From: Halobacteriales archaeon QS_4_62_28
GTDB lineage: Archaea > Halobacteriota > Halobacteria > Halobacteriales > Haloarculaceae
Assembly (NCBI GenBank): GCA_003021685.1
Contig: PXRO01000017.1
Coordinates: 62,001-126,000 of the forward strand
Length of the DNA: 64,000 nucleotides
Reading direction: 5' to 3'
Part shown: positions 51,853 to 59,709 of the stretch, in pieces
Numbering within the stretch: position 1 is the first letter of the stretch
Layout: each line of letters begins with the position of its first letter
Program-made: the position numbers and the translations under genes
Notes under the pieces: generated by a model
Told to the model about the DNA's origin: nothing
Seen by the model: the letters and a program-made list of their open reading frames with translations, nothing else
Database searches by the model: none

Positions 51853-52818
51853 ATGGTAGACACAGACGACATCAAGACGAGTAAATCGATCCAGCAGCGA
51901 ACCGGCCGGACGTTCCACCTGGCGACTCGCCTGCTGCCAGAGCGAATCAGGCACGCGACATACGTCCTGTACGCGTTTTTCAGGGTCGCAGACGACGTGG
52001 TCGACCAGCCGGACGGCCCACCGCCAAACGTCAAACACGAGCGACTCGAACAGTTCAGAGAAGCGGCGCTGGGTCACTCGACGGTCGCCGGCGAGGACGG
52101 TGTGGTTCTCGATGCCTTCGCGACGCTTCGCGAGCGCCACGACATTCCCGACGAAGAGGTCAACGTCTTCATCGACGCGATGGAGATGGACATCGCACAG
52201 GCTCGCTACGAGACGTTCGAGGACCTCCGCGAGTACATGCGCGGCTCGGCCGTCGCCGTTGGCACCATGATGATGGACGTGATGGATGTCGACGATGCCG
52301 AGACGGCCGGCCCGCACGCGGCGGCCCTCGCCGAGGCGTTCCAGTTGACGAACTTCCTGCGAGACGTTCGCGAGGATATCCACGAGTACGGCCGCGTCTA
52401 CCTGCCCCAGGAGACCCTCGCCGAATATGGCGTCACCGAGGAAGACCTGGCCGAAGCGAACGTCACCGACGACTTCCGGGCGGTGATGCAGACGGAACTC
52501 GCACGGACGGAACAACTGTACCACGAGGGCGTCGCTGGCATCCGGTATCTCCCGGAGGACTGCCAGTTCGGTGTCCTCCTGTCGGCCGTCCTGTACGCAG
52601 AACACCATCGACTCGTTCGGTCGCGAGGCTACGACGTGCTGACCGAGACGCCCGAACTGACCCGCCGCCGTCGCTTCTGGTTGCTCGCCAGGACGTGGTG
52701 GCACTGGCGGCAACACCACGACCCGGAAGCGGCCTTCTACGCGGTCAGCGCGATTTCGGAACCGGCCCCGACTGCCGACACGCAGGTCGAGATGACAGAT
52801 TCCAGCCAGCTAGTCTGA
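51853..52818 (+). CDS. crtB: phytoene synthase
   Basis: Head-to-head condensation of two geranylgeranyl diphosphates to phytoene, the first committed step to bacterioruberin and retinal. 321 residues; both Asp-rich magnesium sites are visible: DDVVD at 47-51 and RDVREDIHEYGR at 170-181, plus LTNFLRDV and RVYLPQE. Start at 51853 (MVDTDDIKTSKSI) fits other haloarchaeal CrtB. No other carotenoid gene lies in the window. Convergent with rpl15e across 6 bp. Confidence 0.92.
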   Translation: MVDTDDIKTSKSIQQRTGRTFHLATRLLPERIRHATYVLYAFFRVADDVVDQPDGPPPNVKHERLEQFREAALGHSTVAGEDGVVLDAFATLRERHDIPDEEVNVFIDAMEMDIAQARYETFEDLREYMRGSAVAVGTMMMDVMDVDDAETAGPHAAALAEAFQLTNFLRDVREDIHEYGRVYLPQETLAEYGVTEEDLAEANVTDDFRAVMQTELARTEQLYHEGVAGIRYLPEDCQFGVLLSAVLYAEHHRLVRSRGYDVLTETPELTRRRRFWLLARTWWHWRQHHDPEAAFYAVSAISEPAPTADTQVEMTDSSQLV

Positions 52819-52824
52819 TCGCTG

Positions 52825-53415
52825 TTACTTGCCGCGACCGCGGTTGCTACGGAGGCTCGGACGGGTGTGTTCGCTGCCCTTGCCCTTCTTGCTCAGGCCG
52901 CGGTTGCGTCGGCCAGCGCCGGTGAGGCCACGCAGTGCGCGGTCAGTCTGGTCGTCCGCACAGATCCAGTTGAGGTCGTCGTCGTTCTGGATTGCGGGGT
53001 GTTCGGGGTCGACGAGGATGATCTCGTGCCATTTCTGGCGGCCGTCTTCCCCGACCCAGTAGCTGTTGAGCACGCGGAGGTTCGGGTACTTGCGGGTGGC
53101 CCGTTCCTCGGCGACGCGCTGGATGTCCTTGCGGCGCGTAATCCGGGTGACGCCCTGTCGCTTCGAGCGTCGGCCTGCCTTGAATCGCTTCTTGCGAGCG
53201 CCCCCCTTCCGGACGGAGGCCCGGACCACGATGATGCCTTGCTTGGCTTTATACCCCTGCGAGCGGGCCTTGTCGAGGCGGGTCGGGCGCTCGATACGTT
53301 CGAGCGCGCCCTCTTCGCGCCAGTCCTGCTGTCGCTGCCATTGCAACTCTGCTAGCTTGCCGTCGCCTGGGTCCGCCCAGGCCTCTCGGATGTACGAGTA
53401 CGAACTTCGTGCCAT
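52825..53415 (-). CDS. rpl15e: large-subunit ribosomal protein L15e
   Basis: 196-residue archaeal/eukaryotic L15e, recognisable from MARSSYSYIREAWADP, ERPTRLDKARSQGYKAKQGI, RRSKRQGVTRI and the basic C-terminal GAGRRNRGLSKKGKGSEHTR. It contacts 23S rRNA in the large subunit. ATG at 53415 gives the universally conserved start. A leader with two overlapping hairpins precedes it. Very high confidence. Confidence 0.97.
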   Translation of the reverse strand: MARSSYSYIREAWADPGDGKLAELQWQRQQDWREEGALERIERPTRLDKARSQGYKAKQGIIVVRASVRKGGARKKRFKAGRRSKRQGVTRITRRKDIQRVAEERATRKYPNLRVLNSYWVGEDGRQKWHEIILVDPEHPAIQNDDDLNWICADDQTDRALRGLTGAGRRNRGLSKKGKGSEHTRPSLRSNRGRGK

Positions 53416-53540
53416 GTGTGTCACCACGGGCGTTGCGTGGTTCAACGCCCACACGAGGTGTGGGAGTCACATCCCGACCTGTACACGAGACAGTGCATGC
53501 AGGTGCCCGCTGGTGCCCGTCGTCCAGCGAGTTACTGTGT
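53416..53540 (-). promoter_or_regulatory. structured leader of the L15e gene
   Basis: Two hairpins overlap by three bases just upstream of the ATG: GGGCGTTG/CAACGCCC (53428-53450) and CCCACACC/GGTGTGGG-type arms (53448-53464). They cannot form together because they share the CCC at 53448-53450. A TATA-like GGCTTAAGG near 53560 suggests a leader of about 120 nt, long for haloarchaea. Mutually exclusive hairpins before a ribosomal gene hint at translational control; this is inference. Confidence 0.4.
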
Positions 53541-53707
53541 CGTTTCCGGCTTGCGCCCTTAAGCCATTCGAACTATCGCGCTCGCCCCGGCGAACCGAAA
53601 AAGTGGTCGCATCGTAGATATCTCAGTCGCGATATGGCGAGCGACCGGGTAGGTGCGCCGTCGGCGACGGAACCGTTTATTTGTCTGCCGGCCAGTGGAT
53701 TCGGTAG

Positions 53708-54616
53708 ATGCGCGTCGTCACGCTGCTCCCATCCGCCACGGAAATCGTCTACTCGCTGGGCGTCGAACCCGTCGGCGTCTCACACGAGTGTGACTATCCG
53801 CCGGCAGCCCGCGACCTGCCCTCGGTGAACCGCGCTCGCATCGATCCGACGGCGTCGAGCGGCGAGATCAACGAGCAAGTCGCCGCGGCCGAGGACGACG
53901 GCGGCGTCTACGCAATCGAGACGGAGACGCTCGCCGACCTCGATCCGGACCTGATCGTCACGCAGGGCGTCTGTGACGTGTGTGCCGTCGATCACGTCGT
54001 CGTCGAGGACGCCGTCGCCGAACTCGGTCTGGACACCGAGGTGCTGACGCTCGATGTCCACAGCCTCGACGACCTCTTCGACTCGATCCTCGCCGTCGGC
54101 GACGCCATCGACCGCGGTGAGCGGGCGACCGAGGTCGTCGCCACCCTCCGCGCTCGCGTCAACGACATCGAGATGGCGGCTCCGTACGTCGAAGACACCC
54201 CGAGCGTCGCCGTCCTCGACTGGATGGATCCGGTCATGGTCGCCGGCCACTGGGTCCCGGAGATGATCGAACTCGCTGGTGGCGAGTACGAGATGGAGAC
54301 GGCGGGCGCTCACTCTCGCCCGCGCGAATGGGCCGAGATCCGTTCGCACGACCCCGACGTGCTGGTCGTCGCTCCCTGTGGCTTCGACTTGGACCAGACC
54401 GTCGACAACCTCGCCGACCTGACCGGGCGACCGGGGTGGGGCGACCTGAGCGCCGTGAGAAACGACCGCGTGTTCCTGATCGACGGCCACCACTACGTTA
54501 ACCGGTCGGGCCCGCGACTCGTCGACACGCTCTCCTTCCTCGCCTGGGCGCTCCACCCGGACGTGTTCGACGACCCGCCGAGTGATGCTGTCAGGCCGCT
54601 GACTGGGATTCAATGA
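53708..54616 (+). CDS. cobalamin-binding-protein-like (BtuF-fold) protein without signal peptide
   Basis: 302-residue helical-backbone metal receptor fold (BtuF/FecB superfamily): MRVVTLLPSATEIVYSLGVE, VGVSHECDYPP, DLIVTQGVCDVCAV, VAVLDWMDPVMVAGHWVPEM and GRPGWGDLSAVRNDRVFLID. It lacks an export signal, so unlike BtuF it would act inside the cell; such cytosolic versions are widespread and of unclear role. Cys pairs (CDVC) are a family trait. Preceded by a GC-poor TTTATTTGT promoter-like run at about 53677. Confidence 0.82.
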   Translation: MRVVTLLPSATEIVYSLGVEPVGVSHECDYPPAARDLPSVNRARIDPTASSGEINEQVAAAEDDGGVYAIETETLADLDPDLIVTQGVCDVCAVDHVVVEDAVAELGLDTEVLTLDVHSLDDLFDSILAVGDAIDRGERATEVVATLRARVNDIEMAAPYVEDTPSVAVLDWMDPVMVAGHWVPEMIELAGGEYEMETAGAHSRPREWAEIRSHDPDVLVVAPCGFDLDQTVDNLADLTGRPGWGDLSAVRNDRVFLIDGHHYVNRSGPRLVDTLSFLAWALHPDVFDDPPSDAVRPLTGIQ

Positions 54617-54625
54617 ACGGCCTCG

Positions 54626-55438
54626 TCACTCAGACAGCGAGCATCGCTCGTCGTAACTAACTTCGGTCACCGACGAGAGGGTCGGATCGTCGCCACACAC
54701 CGGACAGTCGGGATTCCGTTCGATTGGGACCTCGTCGACGCGCATCTCGCTGGCGTCGTAGACCAGCAGGCGGCCGTCGAGTGACTCCCCCTCGTCGAGA
54801 ACCCACTTGACGACCTCCGTGGCCTGGAAACAGCCAATCGTGCCGGGTAATATTCCGAGGACACCTGCCGTCGCACAGTCGGGTACTGCGCCCTCGGGCG
54901 GCGCTTCGGGGAACAAACACCGGTAACACGGTCCCTCGCCGGAGAAGGTCGTCACCTGGCCCTCGAAGCGGTAGATCGATCCGTGCGAGACGGGCGTCCC
55001 TGCGAGCGTACAGGCGTCGTTGACCAGATACCGGGTCGCGAAGTTGTCGGAGGCATCGACGACGATGTCGTAGTCGGCGATCAGTTCGGCAGCGTTGTCC
55101 CGTTTCAGTCGTGTCTTGTAGGTGTCGACGGTCACGTCGGGGTTCAGGTCGGTCACGAACGCGCGGGCGCTGTCGACTTTCGGTTGCCCCACGTCGCTGT
55201 CGGCATGGACGACCTGTCGCTGGAGGTTCGACCGCTCGACCACGTCGTCGTCGACGATACCGAGTCGACCGATGCCCGCCGCCGCCAGGTACTGCAAGAC
55301 CGGTGAGCCGAGACCGCCCGCACCGACGACGAGTACTGCGGTTTCGAGCAGGGCGGCTTGCCCCTCGGGACCGACATCGTCCATAATGACGTGCCGGGAG
55401 TAGCGGTCGAGTTGCTCGGGAGCGAGATCCAGCGCCAT
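54626..55438 (-). CDS. ubaA: E1-like SAMP-activating enzyme UbaA (MoeB/ThiF family)
   Basis: 270-residue adenylating enzyme: GAGGLGSP (39-46), the Arg finger region ERSNLQRQVVHAD, DASDNFATRYLVND, zinc pairs CYRC (171/174) and CPVC near the C-terminus, and the candidate catalytic Cys188 in PDCATAGV. In Haloferax volcanii UbaA adenylates the ubiquitin-like SAMPs for protein conjugation, tRNA thiolation and molybdopterin synthesis. Length and the Cys position match that protein as I recall it. ATG at 55438 is set by a TATA box about 27 nt upstream. Confidence 0.9.
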   Translation of the reverse strand: MALDLAPEQLDRYSRHVIMDDVGPEGQAALLETAVLVVGAGGLGSPVLQYLAAAGIGRLGIVDDDVVERSNLQRQVVHADSDVGQPKVDSARAFVTDLNPDVTVDTYKTRLKRDNAAELIADYDIVVDASDNFATRYLVNDACTLAGTPVSHGSIYRFEGQVTTFSGEGPCYRCLFPEAPPEGAVPDCATAGVLGILPGTIGCFQATEVVKWVLDEGESLDGRLLVYDASEMRVDEVPIERNPDCPVCGDDPTLSSVTEVSYDERCSLSE

Positions 55439-55458
55439 ACTCGCTGTTGACGGGCACG

Positions 55459-55467
55459 GAAAATAAG
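55459..55467 (-). promoter_or_regulatory. TATA box of ubaA
   Basis: On the minus strand CTTATTTTC lies 21-29 nt before the ATG at 55438, indicating a leaderless transcript and supporting the start. Confidence 0.5.
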
Positions 55468-55521
55468 CGGCCGGTTCTATGCAACGATGGGTTGGGATGA
55501 TGTCCACGCGAGAGACCGGTT

Positions 55522-55601
55522 ATACTGCCGGACGTAACCTCGTGAAGATATTCGCTACCCCGGGGTGGCGAAATAGTTCACGGACTTCCGTCCGGCAGTA
55601 T
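55522..55601 (-). repeat. palindromic element A4 (family A)
   Basis: 80 bp with perfect arms ATACTGCCGGAC / GTCCGGCAGTAT and core CCACCCCGGGGTAGCG-like palindrome (on the plus strand CGCTACCCCGGGGTGGCG, one mismatch). Its right edge overlaps the vapC TAA stop by one base. The other side faces the upstream region of ubaA. Confidence 0.9.
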
Positions 55602-56008
55602 TAGTCCCAGACCGTGTCCTCAGACGCGAATGCGCTATCATTGCTGACGATAGCCTTCGTGTTCTGCACCCGATGTGTTGCTGTGAGTAACCCGTCGTGC
55701 ATCGTGTACAGGTCGATCTCACTGGCGAACACCGACAGTTCATGCTCTCTAATCGACGCGATCTCGACGGGACCGTTTGTAACGAGCCGGCTGAGCGTCT
55801 CGCGGGGGTCTCCCTGGAGTTTGACCCCAGCAATCACCGCACCGCTCTCGACCTGATAGAGTGCCTCGGCCGCCTGCACGTCTGGGGCTCGGAGTACATC
55901 GATCCCCTGTTCTGCTCGCGTGAACACCTCATCGGCGGCATCGGGAAGCTCGTCAACAAGATACCGCAACAACGCAACAGCATCCACCATGTACGTCGCC
56001 ATCGTCAT
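55601..56008 (-). CDS. VapC-type PIN-domain toxin
   Basis: 135-residue PIN ribonuclease. The acidic metal residues are visible: D9 in YMVDAVALL, E48 in AAEALYQV, D105 in MHDGLLTATHR and D124 in SNDSAFASED. VapC toxins usually cut tRNA or rRNA. Its start overlaps the antitoxin stop by 4 nt. The stop touches element A4. A functional toxin-antitoxin pair is likely as all catalytic residues remain. Confidence 0.87.
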   Translation of the reverse strand: MTMATYMVDAVALLRYLVDELPDAADEVFTRAEQGIDVLRAPDVQAAEALYQVESGAVIAGVKLQGDPRETLSRLVTNGPVEIASIREHELSVFASEIDLYTMHDGLLTATHRVQNTKAIVSNDSAFASEDTVWD

Positions 56009-56304
56009 GCACCGCTATCGTTGAGTAGTTCGTCTTCGATGGTCTCGCGATGGTCTCGTACTCGGTGTTCGAGCTCTTCAGCGACTTCCTCCCGCTTCTC
56101 AGGTGGCGTATCGTCAGGAATGAGCATTCCGCGGGCACTAGAGCGGTTCGCCTTCCGAATCACGATACCCTCCTCTGCTATCTTCCAAACGACCTCATCG
56201 CCTGGCTTCAGGCCGAACTCATCGCGGAACTCTTTCGGGATCGTCACTTGACCTTTCCTCGTGACCTGCGTCGTCTCTGATTCTGGTTTGTCGTCAGTGC
56301 TCAT
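56005..56304 (-). CDS. VapB-type AbrB/SpoVT-domain antitoxin
   Basis: 99 residues: an N-terminal swapped-hairpin AbrB domain (TTQVTRKGQVTIPKEFRDEF, GLKPGDEVVWKI) binds DNA, and a helical acidic tail (PPEKREEVAEELEHRVRDHR) would wrap the toxin. Located before and translationally coupled to the PIN gene, the normal vapBC order. A palindrome just upstream is a likely autoregulatory operator. Confidence 0.88.
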   Translation of the reverse strand: MSTDDKPESETTQVTRKGQVTIPKEFRDEFGLKPGDEVVWKIAEEGIVIRKANRSSARGMLIPDDTPPEKREEVAEELEHRVRDHRETIEDELLNDSGA

Positions 56305-56309
56305 ACTCA

Positions 56310-56328
56310 GTACTACGGTGTGTAGTAC
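56310..56328. promoter_or_regulatory. palindromic operator candidate for vapBC
   Basis: Perfect 7-bp arms GTACTAC and GTAGTAC around GGTGT, lying 6-24 nt before the antitoxin ATG. A TATA-like AAGCTTAGG follows at about 56329-56337 (minus strand upstream). The site would let the VapB dimer block initiation. Confidence 0.55.
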
Positions 56329-56408
56329 CTAAGCTTTTGGTCAACTAGTCCAGCAAGGAACCGACCCCGCTACCAGCAACGAAACACGCGATCAGGCATC
56401 CAGAAGGT

Positions 56409-57920
56409 TCAACAGTCGTACAGGTTCCGGTACTTCTCGTCGGCGTAGTCGAGGAAGTAGTCGGCGGTGAAGGACTCGCCGGTCGCCTCCCGGATCAGGT
56501 CGTCGGTCCGGTAGCGTGCGCCGTGGCTGTGGATGTTGTCAGTGAGCCACTCGTGGAGGTCGTCGAACTCGCCCTCACGGATGGGGTCGTCGAGCGAACC
56601 CAGGTCGTCCTCGGCGGTGGCGAAGAGTTGCGCGGCCAGCACCGACCCCAGCGAGTACGTCGGGAAGTAGCCAAAGGAGCCGTGCGTCCAGTGGATGTCC
56701 TGCAGACAGCCGTCGGCGTCGGTGTCCGGTCGCACACCGAGATACTCGTCCATCTTGTCGTTCCACACCTGCGGGATCTCCTCGACGTCGATGTCGCCGT
56801 GGATCAGGTCACGCTCGATTTCGAAGCGCAGGACGACGTGCATGTGGTAGGTGAGTTCGTCGGCCTCGACCCGGATCAGGTTCTCCGGGTGGACGGTGTT
56901 TGCAGCCTCGTAGAACGCCTGTGGCGACGCCGAGACGCCGAGGTGCTCATCGACAGTCGGGGAAAAGCCCTCCCAGAATGGCAGCGAGCGCCCGACGTGG
57001 TTCTCCCACAGGCGGGACTGGGACTCGTGGACCGAGAGGTCACGCGACTCGCCCAGCGGCGTACCGTAGGCCTCGTCGGGCAGGCCGAGCGTGTAGGTCG
57101 CGTGGCCGAACTCGTGGATGGTCGAGCTAAGCGCGTCCAGCGGGTCGTCCGGCGAAAAGCGCGTCGTGACGCGGGCGTCGAACTGCGTTCCCGAGGAGAA
57201 CGGATGGGGCGCGGTGTCGAGCCGGCCGCGGTCCCAGTCGTAGCCTAGGTAGTCAAGCGCCGACCGGACGAGTTCCTCCTGGGTGTCCTCGCTATAGGCC
57301 CCCTCGAAAGGGTCGGCCAGTGTCACGTCGCTGGCCTTGATATCGTCGATCAGCGGCACCAGGTGCTCCCGCAGGTTCTCCAGCGCTTTCTCGGCGGTGT
57401 CCAGCCCGAGATACGGTTCGTACTCCTCGAACAGCACTTCGTAGGGATCCCTGTCGGGATCGATGGCCTCGGCGTACTCTCGCTTCAACTGGACGAGTTC
57501 CCGCAAGGTGTCGGCAAAGGCGTCGAAATCGTCGTCGGCCTTTGCCTGTTCCCACACCGGGAGCGCGTTCGATGTGGTCTCCGAGATGCGCTGGACGAGA
57601 TCGCCCGGCACCTTGACCGCGCGGTCGTGCTGGCGACGGACCTCACGCACGACGGCCTCCTGCTCGGCGTCGAGGTCCGTCCCTTCGAGTTCGTCGAGCC
57701 ACTCGGTGAGGTCGTCGTCGGTGAGCAACTCGTGGGACAGCGTCGAAAGCGCGGAGGTTTGCTTGGCGCGGGCAGGCGTCCCCTCGTCGGGCATCATCAC
57801 CTGCTGGTCCCACTGGAGAACGCCGGCGGCGTCGCCGACGTAGTTCATCCGCTCGACGTGGGCCTCGAAGCGCTCGTAGGTGTCCGGTGTCTCAGTTTCG
57901 GCGTCGGCTTCGGTTGCCAT
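56409..57920 (-). CDS. M32-family (Taq-type) zinc carboxypeptidase
   Basis: 503-residue cytosolic metallocarboxypeptidase. The zinc motif HEFGH and third ligand in SVHESQSRLWEN are present in the spacing typical of M32. Other family blocks are AGVLQWDQQVMMPDEG at the N-terminus, DVRVTTRF-like FDARVTTRFSPDDPLDAL and the C-terminal YSLGSVLAAQLFATA. ATG at 57920 chosen; an in-frame upstream start would overlap the M20 gene. Its role is probably peptide recycling together with the neighbouring M20 enzyme and the M28 enzyme elsewhere. Confidence 0.93.
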   Translation of the reverse strand: MATEADAETETPDTYERFEAHVERMNYVGDAAGVLQWDQQVMMPDEGTPARAKQTSALSTLSHELLTDDDLTEWLDELEGTDLDAEQEAVVREVRRQHDRAVKVPGDLVQRISETTSNALPVWEQAKADDDFDAFADTLRELVQLKREYAEAIDPDRDPYEVLFEEYEPYLGLDTAEKALENLREHLVPLIDDIKASDVTLADPFEGAYSEDTQEELVRSALDYLGYDWDRGRLDTAPHPFSSGTQFDARVTTRFSPDDPLDALSSTIHEFGHATYTLGLPDEAYGTPLGESRDLSVHESQSRLWENHVGRSLPFWEGFSPTVDEHLGVSASPQAFYEAANTVHPENLIRVEADELTYHMHVVLRFEIERDLIHGDIDVEEIPQVWNDKMDEYLGVRPDTDADGCLQDIHWTHGSFGYFPTYSLGSVLAAQLFATAEDDLGSLDDPIREGEFDDLHEWLTDNIHSHGARYRTDDLIREATGESFTADYFLDYADEKYRNLYDC

Positions 57921-57957
57921 GTGGACGCATAACGCTGGCTGGCGTAAAATATCGACG

Positions 57958-59088
57958 CTATCGACCGTCGAGTTCTCCCAGTCGCTCGGCAATCCCCCGG
58001 TAAATCCGCTCACATCGCTCCAGCACGGCAATCGACACCGACTCCTCGGCAGTGTGGGCCTCGCCCGGTTCGGCCGCCCCGACGACGACACACTCCGTCC
58101 CGGCCCCCGAGAGGTTGCCCGCGTCGGTGGCGTGGGGCTTGATAACGCGTTCGGGTGCACCCGCCTGGGCGTCGCCGGCTACGTCGAGCACCAGGTCGGC
58201 GAAGGCATCGTCGCCACAGGCCATCGGCGGCAGGTCCTGATCGACGGTCCACTCGACGCCGGGAATCTCCTCGACCCGTTCCAGGGGCGCGCGTTCGCCA
58301 GGGACGGTCCGTTCGTCGACGGTCACCGGACAGGACTCGGGGATGACGTTCCAGGCTGTCCCGCCCTCGATCTCCGTGACTGCGATGCTTCCGCCGACGC
58401 GATGGCCCATGACGGTCGTCTCGGGGACGGACAGGTCACGCACCACGTCGACGGCATCGGTCGCCCGGTAGATAGCGTTCTCGCCGGCCGCGCCCTCGCT
58501 CGCGTGAGCGGCAGTTCCACTAGCCCTGATCGTGCTCCCGCGCCGGCCCTTGTGGGCGACTGCCACGTCCGTGACGTCATCGCCGGAGTAGTTCGTCGAT
58601 CCCTCGCCGACGACGGCGTCGTCGGGTGCGAACCCGTCCTCGACCGCCGCCGCTGACCCCAGACAGCCCGACTCTTCGGCGACGAAGGAGACGAAGACGA
58701 GTTCACACGCCGGATCGTCGGCCGTCTTGAACGCGAGCATCGCGGCCGCGACACACCCCTTCATGTCGGCGGTGCCACGGCCGTACAGTCGACCGTCGCG
58801 CTCCTCGACGACGTACTCGCCGTCCTCGATCTGATCCTCGTCCGGGGGCACCACGTCGTGGTGGCCCGCCAGTGCGAGCGAGGGCCCGCCTGCTCCGTCC
58901 CGGGCCAGCGAGTCGCCGTCTGGATCGATGCCCCGACCTTTGCGCGCGAAAACGTTTCCGTGGTCGTCGCGATAGACAGCGCTGTCGGTGTGTTCGCGCA
59001 ACCACGACTCGATGAAATCGCCCGCTTCGGTCTCGTCGTCGTGGCTCGGGATCGAGACCAGATCGCGGGTCAACTCGGCGACATCCAT
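57958..59088 (-). CDS. M20-family peptidase/deacylase (ArgE/DapE type)
   Basis: 376-residue di-zinc hydrolase. Metal and catalytic residues: LALAGHHDVVPPDE (H, D), LYGRGTADMKG (bridging D), FVAEESGC (catalytic Glu pair), and a late KPHATDAGNL (H). A lid domain occupies the middle third. Family members cleave acetylornithine, succinyl-diaminopimelate or dipeptides; context does not decide. ATG at 59088 follows a CG-rich stretch and starts MDVAELTRDLVSIPS, the family norm. Confidence 0.88.
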   Translation of the reverse strand: MDVAELTRDLVSIPSHDDETEAGDFIESWLREHTDSAVYRDDHGNVFARKGRGIDPDGDSLARDGAGGPSLALAGHHDVVPPDEDQIEDGEYVVEERDGRLYGRGTADMKGCVAAAMLAFKTADDPACELVFVSFVAEESGCLGSAAAVEDGFAPDDAVVGEGSTNYSGDDVTDVAVAHKGRRGSTIRASGTAAHASEGAAGENAIYRATDAVDVVRDLSVPETTVMGHRVGGSIAVTEIEGGTAWNVIPESCPVTVDERTVPGERAPLERVEEIPGVEWTVDQDLPPMACGDDAFADLVLDVAGDAQAGAPERVIKPHATDAGNLSGAGTECVVVGAAEPGEAHTAEESVSIAVLERCERIYRGIAERLGELDGR

Positions 59089-59204
59089 ACCAGAACAGGG
59101 GGCGGCGGGCACAAAAGCGTCCGCCGACCGAACAGCGCCACGAACGATTCCAGCGCATTTGTTGGACCCGAATGCGTCTGCCGTGGCCAAAGAACACCTG
59201 CTGT

Positions 59205-59320
59205 GGCCGAGAGCGCGTCCGTTCGAACGACGAGCGAAGCGAGTCGTGCGGGCGCGCTCTCACGGGGAAGGGCAGGACCGCTGCGCGGTGGCGGTCCTGG
59301 CGGATGAACGGGCGAGAGAC
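59205..59320. other. hairpin-rich non-coding stretch upstream of the minisatellite
   Basis: The stretch has the palindromic GTTCGAAC, the hairpin GACGAGCGAAGCGAGTC and a larger stem AGGACCGC/GCGGTCCT around TGCGCGGTG. The motif GGATGAACGGGCGAG follows at 59302, nearly identical to the arm at 34676. I see no credible gene between 59089 and 59396. Confidence 0.4.
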
Positions 59321-59396
59321 GGTCGCGCGGCCTGTGTGGGCACTATCCGAGCGACGCGAGGATATCCTGCACAGACCGCGCGAGCGGATCGAGGGC

Positions 59397-59650
59397 GTTC
59401 GAGTCGGTAGGAGTGAAAGCGGTCGAATTAGTGATAGTGAAAGCGGTCGAGTTGGTGATAGTGAGAGCGTTCGAGTTGGCGACAGCGAGAGTATTCGAGT
59501 TGACAGGAGTCAGAGCGGTCGAGTCGATAGTGATACCAGAACGGTCGAGTTGGCGACAGTGGGAGTATTCGAGTCGGTAGGAGTGAGAACGGTCGAGTCG
59601 ACAGGAGTGAGAGCATTCGGGTCGATAGAAGTGAGAGAGTTCGAGTGAGT
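59397..59650. repeat. 24-bp tandem minisatellite, about ten imperfect units
   Basis: Unit GTCGAGTTGGTGATAGTGAG plus four bases (period 24) repeats about ten times, with GTCGAG/TTCGAG beginning each unit. One unit near 59520 is 26 bp. Because 24 is a multiple of three, every frame yields 8-residue repeats: RVGDSESV on the plus strand, or Ser/Thr/Asn-rich (TITNSTAF, TPTDSNAL) on the minus. The minus frame ends in an ordinary-looking ALDPLARSVQDILASLG and stop at 59343, but the 26-bp unit breaks it. It may be a decayed repeat-protein gene. Confidence 0.8.
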
Positions 59651-59709
59651 ACGATAGAGAGAACCTAACTCCACAAGAGCCTTTGTGTGGATGGCCGAAC
59701 AGGTGTTCA

